This document shows positions 38,822 through 52,600 of a stretch of DNA of 64,000 nucleotides, piece by piece. Numbering within the stretch: the first letter of the stretch is position 1; each line of letters opens with the position of its first letter. A program made the translations under genes and the position numbers. The stretch is from Onchocerca volvulus. Taxonomy: Eukaryota; Nematoda; Chromadorea; Rhabditida; Onchocercidae. The notes beneath the pieces are model-generated. The model did not search any database, was not told the DNA's origin, and saw nothing but the letters and a program-made list of their open reading frames with translations. Location: assembly GCA_000499405.2 (NCBI GenBank), contig HG738137.1, forward strand, positions 22,406,603 to 22,470,602. Reading direction: 5' to 3'.

Positions 38822-39443
38822 TGCTAAATGTACTAAAAGTAAATAAAAATGAAGAATACCTCGCATAAAGTTAAGATTTCATTCTGAAATTCGGACGTTG
38901 AAAGAGCTGATTTTATCAATGAACAGACGATCAAGTGATGCTGCCTGGAATTAAGTAAAAAGTAATGATAATTGTGATAATATACAAGCGATTCAGCAAA
39001 ACTTGAAAAAAGTAATGCCTAACATATTTATATTTATATTCCTCACACTTTTGCTGCAAATTTTTGGATGCATTAAAAAGTTTTCAGTAAAAAAATAAAA
39101 AAAAAAAAAAAACAGAGAAAGAGAAAGAGATAAAGTTGCTGATGAAAATGAAAAAAAAATAAAATCACAGATAATTGGAACTGGAAAATGTGTCCAACAC
39201 CATAACAATACAATGATAATAAAAGAATGTTGTTGTGTACTGATACTTCACCTGTACAGAATAAAAGCATGAAAAGGCGAAAACTTTCCAAATCAAAATA
39301 CTGGCACAAGTAGGTTACACAGAATTGATCTTTGATACAACTCATAACTTCATGTAAACGAAAATTTCAGCATGGACTGGGTAAAATTGCAATCGTTATA
39401 TTTGTTTCTCGCAACTCAGGGAAAATTCTCGAGTTCGATAATA

Positions 39444-39464
39444 ACTTATGATATTATCATAAGT
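39444..39464. repeat. 21-bp palindrome
   Basis: ACTTATGATA and TATCATAAGT form perfect 10-bp arms around a single T. It is an AT-rich palindrome upstream of the thymosin start. It may be a factor site or chance in AT-rich DNA. Confidence 0.5.
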
Positions 39465-39774
39465 ACCATTATGGAATAACGAACATACTTATTTCAATCA
39501 CAAATATAATGAATTCATGATTATGATGACAATCTTTATGAATGAAAGATGCAATCAACGCGATTCTAATCAAAACTTCTCATCTAAACAACTTATTATC
39601 AATTAGATTTCCCACTCAACGTTAATAAGTGTTCGATTTATTAGAGACGTAAAATTCAGGTTATAAAAATAAAATCACACAATTTTCGAAAAAAAAGTCC
39701 TATTTTTTTAATGAAAATAATAATAATAGCAATGATAATAACAATATTAATAACAATAATAATGACAATAACAA

Positions 39775-39776
39775 TA

Positions 39777-39840
<64 letters not shown>
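39775..39840. repeat. (AAT)n microsatellite
   Basis: About 20 uninterrupted AAT units are flanked on both sides by imperfect AAT/AACAAT-rich sequence over roughly 39715-39870. Minus-strand frames reading poly-Leu, poly-Ile or poly-Tyr over it are artefacts. Confidence 0.95.
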
Positions 39841-39843
<3 letters not shown>

Positions 39844-42800
39844 AGTAATAATAATAATAAGAAAAGTAATGGTAGTAATAGATGAAATATATTGGCAAAT
39901 TGACAAACTGGAGAGTGAAAAGAAAGGATCGGGAAATAGTTAACTTGCATTAGTTGTGTTCTGCCAAAATGGCAATGCGAAATGAATTATAAATGAGCGA
40001 ACCATGTCATCAAATCATTCATACTTGCTTTCTGTTTATATAGCTATCGTTGAATTGTTTAGATGATAAACACAACATAAAACCATCCCAAGTGTCTTTT
40101 GAGAAAAGTTTGCATCGAGACAAATATCAAAATTCAAGCGATTCTGTTCTTCTGTTAACGTTGCGAATCTCGAGCGTGTAGAAGTATCCATCGATTCTGT
40201 GGCAGAAGGCAACCAGCACACATCCATTAACCATCATTTTAACATTTATAATGCCGAAGAGCTATTATCATGAAACCTTCAGCCAAGACGGAAAATGTCA
40301 TTTCAATTAACAGAAGAAAAGGGACAGGCGACACTACCATCTGATAGATGAATCTTTTTCACGAGGACATCAGATGAGTAGTTTTTCATTTGACCCAACA
40401 ATATGTGTCTCAGGTGACCTTCTTTCACATTTCCATCGTCAAATTAATACTGTCCTTTACCTTCATTATGCAGATTTCTTCCAAATAACTTGTAATTTCA
40501 AATTTCAAGTTATTCGATCTTTCTATAACATATCTTAGATATTGTTTTCTTTGAAACGCTATTCTCGTTATACTTCGTCATTCTATAATCTTTCACGATT
40601 ATAATTCTGATACCTAAATTTTATTTTACATTACTAATCTTAGCAACGGAACAGATTTGCATTGCTGATTTTTATACGAATTTTTACACAAATTTTGAAT
40701 CTCAAAGCTGTAAAACTTAGAAAATATACAAAAATTTTCAACAATGACAGTAAAAACAGATTTAGAAATTTAAGACTGGAAGAAAACGGACGAAAGCTTT
40801 AAGCAAATATGTAAATTTTCAGAGAAGAGAATCAAACTGTTCAATTTTGGTGCGAAATGATGAACATAAAACAACAAATTCTATTTCAAACAAATTCTTT
40901 TTCGAGCACCTGTCTTTCTATAATCTCATTTCTGTCAAAAAATGCATTTTTTACACAAAATGATTAAGATCGTTAAAAAATTTCAGAATTTACATAAATA
41001 AAACAGTGCTGAAATTTGAATTATCTTGTTTGCAATCCAAATTTAACAGGAGTTAATAAAAATATCATCGATATATTACTGAGTCAATGCATTTTTTTTT
41101 TTTGGCTTTAATAAATTTCAATTTTTAATCGAAATTCATAAATAGTTCGAATCCGGAAAAAGATACATTAATATTTTCCTGATTTGTAGTGATTGCTTTT
41201 CAGTGCTCAGTGATTTTCTGAATTTGAAACCGAACGTGGATGTTAAATCACTAAAATTGTGAGAATGCCAAATCAATAAAATGGCACACGAGATAAGGTT
41301 ATGTTATCGGATTTCTGTTTACAAGAAGAAATTAAAATTTTAGAACCAACAAGTTTTTAATATAGAATTGCTCTATCCATGATTTTTCATAGTCTGTGAA
41401 TCATCATCTTCGATCTCTCTTTCAATTAATGGGACAAAAGTTTCGCTTTTTGCGGATCATCTCAAAATTAAGTTCTTCAACTTCTTTTACAACAACTAAT
41501 CATTTTATTCATGCATCTAGGAAAAAACGAGGCCAAAAAACATGTAATTAGATTAAATTAAAAATAATCTTCCATAGATGAATAGCAAAAATCCAATTAT
41601 CTCTTTATCCGATGAATGTTTACAATTTGAAGATGTTGAATCAATAACTAGGCAATTGAAGTGTTGAATCAATGACTAGGCATTCATTAACTTTAAGGAT
41701 GCCTCATTGTTCACTTCATCGAGAAAGATATGCAATTATTGATCCATTTTGTATGTCATTAATTCAAATTCTTGAACATATATGTAACATCTTGGCTTTT
41801 AATGAATAAAACACTTGTAAATTATATATTTCCTATACAAACGAAATTTTCCACGTATAAAAATAGAACAAAATTATGCTAATTTCTGTGATAAGTGAGG
41901 GAATGAAAAAAGATGAAAAAGAGGGGTTGATTCTGAAATGGGAAAATTAATGTAAAGATTACTTGTCATTACCACATGTAAAGTAGATTGAGAAAGAAAT
42001 ATTTAACACAAATATAAAAAAAGGAGATAAAATCAAGAATTTTTAAAGAAAATTTTCTTCAAAATAAAGTCTTTCTGCAAACAAAGTTCTAACTTTGAGT
42101 TAGTGCAGAAAAAGTATAAAAGGACATGTTTAAAAAATTTTTAAATTTTGAAGAAGTCGATCAATTACATGTAGGTGCATCACCCAAACTTTTCCAAATA
42201 AAGTTTTTCAAATTTATTATGAATATCGCTGTATTCTTCCGCTATAAAATTTCGACAACTAATTAAACTGAATACTAGTTGCCTAATAAGAAGTGTTGTT
42301 TGTTCAAAAGTAAGAACATATTCTTATAACTGATCAACTTTTTCATTACCGCAAAATCGCTGGATAAATTCATTTATTAAACCACAAAAAATACCATAAA
42401 TTGTATAATTATGCACCATTTAAAAATTACTGAATAAAGCGCATATTTTATTTATAGCACAATATAAATGCTATATTAAACTATTTTGTGACGACTGAAA
42501 AAATACTAAAATTAGTATTGTTTTGAAAATTTTATTTTAATTCAATACCACATAGAATATAGATCCTAAACTATATTGCTGGTTCTAAATGGAAGTTTAA
42601 GTGTTAATAAAAAAATTTTATGTAATTTCAACGTATGCAAAATTACTTGAAAGCATTTTTCAGCATGCATGACACTTACTTAACATTTCATTTTAACTTA
42701 ATGAATTAGTAGGAAGATTTTTTCTCATATATTGAAAAACATATTTTCTGAGCTATGTATGATTTTATTTCAACAATAAAAATGATATCATTGAGTTAAT

Positions 42801-44053
42801 GATAAGCGCTTGATTATCCTTATCAGAACGATTTGGATGCTTATTAATGTTGCAAAATTTATGCGATCCAAATAGATGCAGTATGAAGTGCTTCATTCAC
42901 TTGAAGTGACGAAGAACGGATAAAAAAATAACTTTTATTATCAAATTATCACATGTTTTAAAATGTTGCCGTTTCAGATTTGTGCTGAATATCATGCAAG
43001 ATATAGTATCTATCATTTGTATCTTATGACGCTTCCATTGTATTTCGATTATCAAGTGAAGGAAGAAGCTAAATGTTGACAATTCAGTAGTTAAGTTTCG
43101 CCCATCCTAAGCTATAACATATTTACTTCTTGACATTTCATCAAATAATTTTTCCAAATAATCTGATTTTATGAGCCTTAAAAAGTATTGCACAAAGAAA
43201 TGAATAATTTATAATCTGAATTAATTTATATAGTATGCTTAATGTATTTTAGATTCTACGCATTCTTTGAAACAATAAACAGTCAAACAATAGTATTGTA
43301 GCTAAGAGAAACGCAAATGTCTGAAGTCAGCATTCATTTGTTGAGATATACTTTCTAAATAATTTAAATTATTTTAATTCGTAAACTAAATAAATCTTTT
43401 CTTGATGTATTTTCCATGCTTATTTGCAGTTATTAATTAGCAGATTCAATCTAAGTACCGGGCGAATTAAGCAATTATGGTAATTGATATAGCATTTTAT
43501 CAGTACAGTGTATTGATGAACAATCAGCGCAGAATACACAGCAGATAATACTGATGATGGTGATATAGCATACAATTGAATTAACTTAAAATTAATTAGA
43601 AATGCAAAAATGAACAATTTAAATTGAAAAATTACAATAGCAATATTACAAGGATGCAAATCACTAATTTATCACTATTTTCCGTCTCAAGAGATGTCTT
43701 TATCTAAAATTCTTGAAACTTAATCAATTACTAATAGCGTAAAAAATTGCAGTTGTAATTTCTAGCCTATGAAAATTTCTATTCTTTTGAATTTCTAAAA
43801 ATTATATCTATAAGTGAAATATTTCTCACATCCATAATAAAAAGGAATTCTGGATGTGCAATTGTTACTATGAATTATAATAGAACAGATAATTTGCTTC
43901 ATATCTGTCGCTGAGAATTTAAAATGCTTGAGATGTAAAGGAATCGTTTTATGTCACAGATATCATTTCCGGTCTGAATGGATCCATGAGAATAGAATGA
44001 CTCAGAGCAGTGAAAATTAAATCCTGCAGATTTTATGCATTCATTAGTGAATT

Positions 44054-44430
44054 TGATTGGGTCAAATAGTAAACACTCTCGGCGATAAGTGATTATAAAT
44101 TGTGCGACACTTTGCTTGGAATTCAGCATTTGAGCGGTGTTGAACTTTTATTAAATTGTGCCATGAAATGGTTGAATTTTGAAAATATTTTTCCACAAAG
44201 ACAGCAAAATGAATACTTAATGATAAATCCAAGATAGGCAAATAAGTATCGGGAGAGATGAAGACTAAGTGAAGCAAATTATCATATAATAGGATAACTT
44301 AGGGGTCTTTGCTTTCTCGAATCTCATCCTTTCTCCAACTCTTAACAAGCATTAGAATAAAGATATCTCACATTCTTCCGCACATTTATAACCACTCATC
44401 GCCGAGAGCATTCACAATATGACCCAATCA
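44054..44430. repeat. 377-bp element with 53-bp terminal inverted repeats
   Basis: The segment 44054-44106, reverse-complemented, matches 44379-44430 at about 85% with one gap. Both arms run from CGCAC (inner end) through ATCGCCGAGAG to GACCCAATCA (outer end), and similarity stops sharply after TGATTGGG. No clear target-site duplication was seen. It could be a MITE-like non-autonomous transposon or a structured RNA locus. The 272-bp centre has no supported coding frame. Confidence 0.6.
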
Positions 44431-44445
44431 GACCAGAAACATTAC

Positions 44446-44624
44446 CTAGGCACAAGCGCACTATGTACTCCACCCCATGCCTTGCTTTTAAGGTGTTGGA
44501 CTTCAAGGCTGCGCAAAGCAATCGATTGCGCAAGTGTTCCAGTGGTGGTACATGATGCAACCACCATATTCACTTGGCGCACATCCCAAATACAGTTTAA
44601 GTGTAAGAGATCAATTTGTTTTTC
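44446..44624 (-). CDS. orphan exon candidate, unknown gene
   Basis: A minus-strand frame of 59 codons plus two bases lies between a weak acceptor (acgtag) and a good donor (CCTAG|gtaatg). Its composition is more GC-rich and protein-like than the neighbourhood, with pieces such as WDVRQVNMVVASCTTTGTLA and SKAWGGVHSALVP. I found no partner exons that close in phase, and the plus strand is also open here. It could be an exon of an unresolved gene, a relic or chance. No family is recognised. Confidence 0.25.
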
Positions 44625-46627
44625 CTACGTATCAGTCAGTGGATGTTTTTTTCGTTTTAGTAAAGTGCAAGTGCAGTTTTCTGCAGTAATAATGCAATAT
44701 TGGAGATGTGAGCATTGAAAGTTTTGCATTGATTACAACATTCCGTGAGAAAAAAGGGCAGATTTAAATGATTCTCTGATCGACTGATAAAAATGTTTGA
44801 TAAGGATGCGACGATCGATTTATACTTGCAAAAGAGAGAACAAAATTTGTGCAAATTTGATAATTTGGGTGAACATGTCATCATTTAATTATTTGGTTAT
44901 TAATTGCTTGCTAAAATAAAGAATCCATTCTTTTTTATTCGTCATTTTGCACAAAAAAATTAACGAATTTTCAGACTTGTGGATCAATTTTGAAATTGAG
45001 ATTTTGGAAGAATCAGGAAATTTGATTCGATTCAATTCATTTCAATTCAAATAAATTATTTTTAGTTTCTAAACGAGGCAGAAACTAGTGTGAACAAAAT
45101 GTGTAGAGCAATGAAAATCAAAGTGATGGTGGTATATTTGAGTAATAACTGCACTATGTGCATGTGAAGTTTGCTGAAAAAGCTGTTTACATTGTATATC
45201 ACGCAGCAAACGTGTTAAATCTTCGTCGACAAAATTTTGCCAGCTGTTAAGATGATTTGCAAACTCGAGTTTTTAATATCTTGCATCGATGGTCTCGAAT
45301 GAGATATATATGTGTATCAAGAGAGGCATTTTAAAGGCATTTAAAAACAGCTGATAGCCACATTAAAAAGTAGAATCGAAATGTAATGAGAGAATTGTAA
45401 CATATGGATTATACTAGTAATGCAAATGTGCCAAGAATATTCGATTCGAGATTAAGAAAACAATTTGTTTTTGAGTCGGAATGCATTTGGCTTTAAAAGA
45501 TTAATATCAATTTTTATCAAGTAACTCTGCAAGTCGTTTTGCAAATTTCGAAAATGTTGCTGCAGTGTTCAGTGTCGAAGAAAAAACGAACATTGAAACA
45601 ATTTAACAGCATAGATAATAACACAGTTATTTCGGAACATTTCAAGTATGAATTTTAAATCGATTGAAATGAATTTTCGAGATGAAGATTTTCGAGAATT
45701 TTCGAGACCATATAGTATGTGAACAAAACATCGAACTGTTGGGTACCTTTGATTTTAGTTAAGGTTATTTGGCCTATTTGATTCAAATAAATCTGATATT
45801 TTTGTATAAATATATTTCCGAAAATATTCTGAAAGGTTCTTGATGAAAACACAATATTATGGAGAAAATTGAGCAGGGAAAGGAAGTTGGAAAGATTAAT
45901 AGATTGGATAGAATGAACATAGCTTGGCTCATAGCTAAACCAAATGTTTGTCCATATTTTTATGAAAATTATGAATTAAGGCTTGAAATTCTGATAAGAA
46001 AAATTTCAAGATTATTCGACTATTTGGATTCATTTTTGCAAAGAATGATAACATCATTAGAAGAAGTAAGTTGCTCGAAAGATTGGGAATCATGGATCCA
46101 CTATTTGTTGTCACAAATAACGTTCAAGTAGTGCCATTCATTATGCGGCCCTATATGATAATTGATTGTAGAGATAAAATTCTTTCTGACATGATGGCGA
46201 TCAGTTCAATGGATTCGTCGAAATAACTTTCTCTGTGATATACACAATAACGCAATCTGGCTGGACAAACGAGATTGTTCATCTAAGATTGTTCGACTTG
46301 ATTAGAAAGTCATTGAAGAAATGTCGTCATGATTCGTTGTCCCAGAGGAAAAAATTAAGTACAAGAACTTTTAAATGTTTAATATAAATTCTGCTAGGAA
46401 TCAGTGCCTTGTTTCTGATAATAACAAATGTTTTTCATTTGTAAACAATCCAAAGTAATTAACAATTTTTATTGGAGCAAAAAATGATTTCAAAAAACAG
46501 CAATAATATAACAACTCAAAAAAAAAATTCTTTTAATTTTCATTTCTTTCTACGATGAATTATTATTTGAGATTATGTGGATAATTTCTCAGATAGCGAT
46601 AATAGAGGAATTATATAACGTTAGATT

Positions 46628-49600
46628 TCATGGGCCTCGCAATATGTCAGGCAAACTTCCACGAATTTGAGTAACTTTGCTCACATTTCCTTTGCTATCT
46701 TGTGGCTCAAAATCGAGAATACCAGTAACTGGTCCCCAGTCATTCGTTCGTTGATCCTCCGTTATCATTCCTCTTCCGCAAACTGATAGGCTTGCATCCG
46801 GACGAGCTGTGGCCTGTAACCAATTTATTACATCTTTTGATGAAGCAAAAATTAGTTTAAATAGAAAGATAAAATTTTCGAATTTTCATTTTCCTTAACT
46901 ATGAAAAAATCAAACAGGTGATGTTTATGCATTAGGATTCTGTATATTTCATCAGAAGCTCAGTTATTTTCTTTTGATTAAAAAATATGGCAATTTCGAT
47001 CAGCATAATCTGCATCATACTTCAAGACTGCTCAAATTATCTTTTGACGTTGCTTGTTGATCTGAGTAAAGTGTACGCTTGTCTTCTTCATACTTCTTTC
47101 TCCATTTCATAATCATTTCTTGACTGATAAACTTCTGAATGAGGAAATGTAAGAGAGAAGTTGTATGATTTCTCCAACAATTCTCTGATTTCAGTAAATT
47201 CAATAATCTGTAGTGATTTGCATACCTCATAGGTAACAGGTAAATACTCAAATATTTTCTTCTCAGCTGTTTTTTTTTCAACACATTTGAGATTACATAT
47301 TTGTTGTGGTGATATTTTCGACTTCAAGATCATAGTTACTGCTCTGAAATTTTCGGATAATTTTGAAGTTTGGAAAATTTGAATATTCATAAAAAATGGA
47401 TTCACTATTTGGGATATGCAAGAGAAAACCTTCAATATTCATTGACTGAAAATAAAATAAGTCTTCACGAGGATTTTTGACCTAGATGCAAAAGCCTTTA
47501 CATTTTGAAATAAAAGAAAATTCAATTTATATGACTCGAACTGAGATGCACAAAATATCATTTTCAAATTCAGCTCTAACTTCAGTGGTTTTAGATTCTC
47601 ATCATCTTCCTCTGTAATGGTGAATACAGATAATTTTTTGGCAGCGTTGAATATTGGGCCTTGCTTTCGAGCACTCACTTTCTCTCGACTGACTGCAATA
47701 TTCATGAAAAAATATTCCGAGCAATTTTCAAAATTCTAATTTTATCTTTGTTTTCAGTAACTGGATTATAGTAGGATTAAAATTCTTTATGCATCTTCAT
47801 TCAATAATCTGATTAATTCTTTTATGCTACAAAATACAACAAATCAAAATTCTCTTGAGACAATTTCTTTTTAGATCCAAAAAATTGTCTTTCTTTCAAA
47901 TCTTTCTGCATCTGTAAATCCTTTTAGTTCTAAGACTAACATTTATAAGAACAAAAAATTATTCGAATCTCTTTTAAAATTTTTTGAAAATTCTTTATAA
48001 TCCTTCGTTTTTGAGTTGAGTTTCAAGAGTCAAGAAGGATGAATTGCGGTCCAAAAAGGCGGTCAGTCATGAGTAGAATTGAATGAAGTCTTATTGTAGA
48101 TCGATATGTGCAGATGTTGCAATGAGAAACAATGAGTTTGTGTTTAAAAATGCATAAGGTGATATTCTCATCTTCAGAAGCAATCTTTTTATTTCTGTTA
48201 TCATTCGTTGACAGAGCTTTCTCAACCTTTTTCTGATGTTGATGTTGCCAGCAATTCGCTGTCTTTCGTGATGCTGGTCACAACACCGGTGCTATTGGGG
48301 TCAAATTTCCGCTCCACATTGATTTGCACCAATGGGGCTTGGTACCGAACGACAGGTGAAGAATTACTGGGTACAGGTGCACCCTCGGTGAAATCGATAC
48401 ACAGAGTCATATGAGCTGGATTTGTGCATGATGCCGAGAAATAGTTGCGCACCGCAGTTTGTACCACGCGGTGTACCATCTGCAAAGCTAAATATCTCTC
48501 AAAATTGTTCTGAATTTCTAAAAAGAGAGGAAATTCCTGTTGTGTCGTAGATAGTATTTCCTGAAAATTCAGAACGCAATGCTATTCCTGCTGAATAAAA
48601 TCTTTGAAGATTTGCAAATTTTAAAATTTTCTTTTAAAATGATTGAGATAATTGGTTAACTGACAACATAATCGGAACAGGCATATTCGGCATCAAATTC
48701 TGAAAGCACTGTACTACTTGTCGATCCTCTGCTATGCATCGACCGTCTCCTAGATATACAACAACATTAAGTGACAATCATTCGAAGTTAAATAATTTTA
48801 TGCCTCTAAAATATTCAAATTCCCAACTTTTCAAGTTTCTATAAAATATCGAATTTAATTTTAATTTGAGCAGAACAGCTGGCTCTTGAATTTATGATTC
48901 AGCTGATATTGTGAAATTTTTAGTTAATCCAGAGAATTTCTACTTGCTAAGAAATTTAAATAGTTTCCAACGAAATTCAAATAGTTTCTAGAATTTTTAG
49001 AAAGAGACCATTAGTTCCCATGTTTAATGCTTTCCTCCGACTTATGCTTAAGAAAGAGCTGAAATACAGAGTTTTTGTTTTATAGATTCTGATTTGATGA
49101 ATGTATTTTCTCCATAACAAAATCATAACTATCAAGACATAAAGCAAAAATCCAGCTTTTCAAAATTTTGACTGTTGCAATTTTTATCTCAGACTGTTGC
49201 AAAGTCCTTGATTCCAAGATTACATTTTCTGTTCTTTTTGAAATCTTCAGAAAACTCAAAAACTCATTGTGCTTTCTCTATTCTTTTTACCCCGAAAAAC
49301 TATGCTGCGTTTTTTTTATTTAACCAAATTATTTGAGGTGAAGCATTGAAAAACATAGCATGAAAAATCCGAAATTTCCATTTAGAGTTCAATTTAAATG
49401 AACTTTTTTCAATCAGAAGTAAATGATTAAATTAAATATTAATTTGCTTCCAAGATGTTTCACTTTACTTAGAACTTTCCTTCGATTACTTTCCAATAAG
49501 CAAAGCCAAATGAAAGCAAGGAATTAAATATAAGTATTAGTTTAAGGCACCACCATGCAAGACCATGTTTCACTCTGTTTTGTTAGCATGAGATTCAGAC

Positions 49601-52600
49601 AGCAAATGCTAAAAATTCCCATAAATAAATAATAACAGCTTAGATTTCGACCGAATTTAGCTAATTAATATGGAAAAATTTTTATATTCAAGAAGGCTGA
49701 GATGAAAGACAAGTGTAGACTGCTGTCAACGACATTAAACTTGACAAGCAAATTTTAAAAAAATAAAAGGAGTACTGTTCTCTAATTAAAAAAATTATTC
49801 ATTCATTTTTTTTTTACATTCAAATTTCAAAGTTTGTTTTATAAACTAGCAAATCATTCTGACAAGAAATAAGCTAGTACTACTTCCTATTCATTGTCCA
49901 TATGTTTTACTGGCAAGAATTCATGATATATAATATAACCATCATTGTACTTTTAGATTTTAAATATAAACTCTATTATGAAGGTCAATTATTAATTAAA
50001 ACAACAACTTTTGACACTCATCATTTACTTCAAATTGTTTTTATTTTTTACTGATGGGAAATCGAAAAATACCAGCACCATCAATGCACGCCATTTTTTT
50101 TTACCAGTTGGATAAATAACATTATCATTTTTCTAATTATTCAGCAAATTTTTGCATAAACTCATTGCGGATTGCACTTCTTTCTATCTATTTACTTGCC
50201 ATCATATGTTTTTTTTCGGTTTCTAAATTAGAAAAGAAATATGTTAATAAAAGCACGTGAAATGTTCGTATTTGTGATAACATAAATTTTATCATTGCAT
50301 GTAACAAAATTCCCGATCCTTCAGCGTTTTTTTATTTTGAATTTTTCCTAGCAGATACGAACATTTCACGTGCTTTTATTAACATTTACATTGGCAAAAG
50401 TGTTTTTAAGTCAGTCAACAGATATCGAAAATCAAAAACGATAAAATGCAAAGTTTACTGCATAATGAAATTGAAGAGTTTTTTTTGCATATTTTTTATT
50501 ATTTTCTATTGTACTGATTTAACGGAAATTTTTATGCTTACTTGAAATGAGGAGATTTCAAGAAAGATTTTGAACTACGGTTTCAAGTCATGTTCTGGAA
50601 AAGATCATTTGCACTAACAAAATTTTTTGAAAGAATGTGTATAAGCTATTTAATAGCTTAGTTTAATCTATTTGAGAGCTGAAAATACGAAAATGGATTC
50701 ATTGAACAGAAACGACATGCTGAATATAAATCATTTGTCAGCAACGATTACTATAGGATGATGAATAATGTGAATTGAAGATCCTCATTTCAAGTTTTGC
50801 TAAACTATGATATATTCTTTAGCTCACTTGAAAAATTTTTTTTTCGAAGTGTAGAAGAATATTGTTGGGTGGTCGAATTGTAATTTGGATTGTAAATTAG
50901 TTGGATTGAAAATTGCTTCTTGCTATTGTGACTCAGCTAGGTCAGCAATAGCCTTTCTTGGTTTATGCGATATTATACACTATAGTAAGGAGTAAATGAA
51001 CAATATGGCAAATATAAACGATACTAACAGTCGTCTTTATTGAATTGTCACTCGTGCTGTCATTGAAATCGTTTTTGATACTGTACTGAATCGCCACCGA
51101 TACTGATGTTGAATCAAGTGCTGTTGAAGACAGTAATCTTTAAAAGACTGCTCGCGTTGAAAATCAATTTTACAACACTAATTCTGCTACTCCAAAATCT
51201 CCCTTTTTATATGAATGATCTTTGGTATTGATAATGGGCGGAGACTTACAACACATCAGTCATAAAGATTGGATATGAGGACTCAGGATCAGATCGACAG
51301 TTCTCACAAGCCTAAATCCTTGTAACATTCCTGACAATTAACATTTCAACGTTTTACACGATGCTGATAAGCTCTACTAGAAAATCATACGATATGAGAA
51401 TAAAGGCCTTTGTGCTCAAAAATAAATATGTAACTCACTGTTTGAAAAATACAACAAATTTCTCCTCTACAGATTAATTCGTTTTGTTTATATTATAAAT
51501 ATTTCTATTTTACCGACAACTGATGCAAAAAGTTTGAATAAAAGAGAATCGAAACCATCCAATTTCAAATTATATTGAGCAAAACGAATGAGACAGTCGA
51601 CGAAAGAACGTTTTCAGTTGAATTAAAACAAAAAAATTGCTGAAATCACTGATTAAACAAAGACGCAAAGTTTATTTTTTTGGATTTTTTGTCAGTTCAT
51701 ATGCTCTTTCGCACTTTTTCTGCAACAATTCAAATTTCAAAATCTTGTTTACAGAAAAATTTTATTCTGAAAGAAATTTTCTTTAAGAATTCTTATTTTA
51801 TTTCTTTTTTTCAATCCTACTTGCAATTTAACTCCTTGCATACGCTAATGTTGTAAAACAAGTAATTTCTTAATTTCTAAAATTTTTTAATTAATTCTCA
51901 ATTTTTGCATCCATCAACTCAGCCCGTTTTCTGGTTCAATCTGTTTTTGGGTTAAATGAATTGTCAAGAAAATAATTAGTACATTTATTGGTACATTTTT
52001 TACTCTTTCGTGTTTTTTTTTCTTTTCTTTTTTTTTTTTTTGAGGAACTAGAAGATAAACGATTTTAAATTTTGATATTTGCATCAAAATTGATGACCAT
52101 ATCACCTTCTCACCAACCATTATTTAATATTTATGATAAGTAATAATCATACTGTTAATATTTCTTCTAACTTTTTATCCCCACATCCTTTTGTTATCAT
52201 ATCAAGTTTAGCATTCTGACAAAGCACGATAGTGATCTATATTTTCACTTAGCATTCTGATGGCACCTATGACTTGTTCTAGTTGGTTATATTTGTGTTA
52301 TTTGATATTTCAGAAAGTTCCACAAAGTTCATCATTACAATTAATGCTTCAGTGACTTTGATCCTTTCTTAATTTTAGTGAATTCGAACATATTTCACGG
52401 AACCTATTCTCACAAAATTTTCCATCAAATTAAAGAAGGCTTTTGCTTTCCATGAACGATATTTAAATGAAAAAAGAAAAATTAAAAGAGAAGAGGAGCA
52501 AAGATAGAGAAAAGATCTTTGAGAAAAACAGTATATCAAAGAAGAAATAAAGAAATACCGGTTTTCGCGATTTTGATTTTAATTTCAACTTTGATCGTAT

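Larger units (their letters stand above)
38833..46627. other. 7.8-kb interval with repeats and no firm gene
   Basis: The left end should hold the thymosin promoter and the right end the 3' UTR of the unknown minus-strand gene (AATAAA on the minus strand at 46468-46473, about 155 bp past the stop). Between them are an (AAT)n array, a two-copy tandem repeat at about 41635-41685 (unit GTTGAATCAAT.ACTAGGCA), an inverted-repeat element (44054-44430) and an orphan exon candidate (44446-44624). A GC-richer patch at 40036-40363 has several overlapping minus-strand frames, one starting MVVSPVPFLLLIEMTFSVLA like a signal peptide, but no model closes. A 90-codon frame at 45859-46131 on the plus strand is unsupported. 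Confidence 0.4.

Noticed and set aside
39656..39950. Poly-Leu, poly-Ile and poly-Tyr frames
   Set aside because: They are translations of the AAT microsatellite in three frames.
45859..46131. 90-codon plus-strand frame starting MEKIEQGKEVGK
   Set aside because: It has an ATG and is hydrophilic, but no nearby acceptor, no recognised family and lies in the 3' flank of an opposite-strand gene.
47378..47447. Alternative exon reading SMNIEGFLLHIP in the unknown minus-strand gene
   Set aside because: It is open from a phase-0 acceptor but runs into a stop, and the donor that would rescue it leaves an intron of only about 30 nt.
48208..48414. Plus-strand frame over the unknown gene's exon 3
   Set aside because: It is the antisense shadow of a better-supported minus-strand exon.
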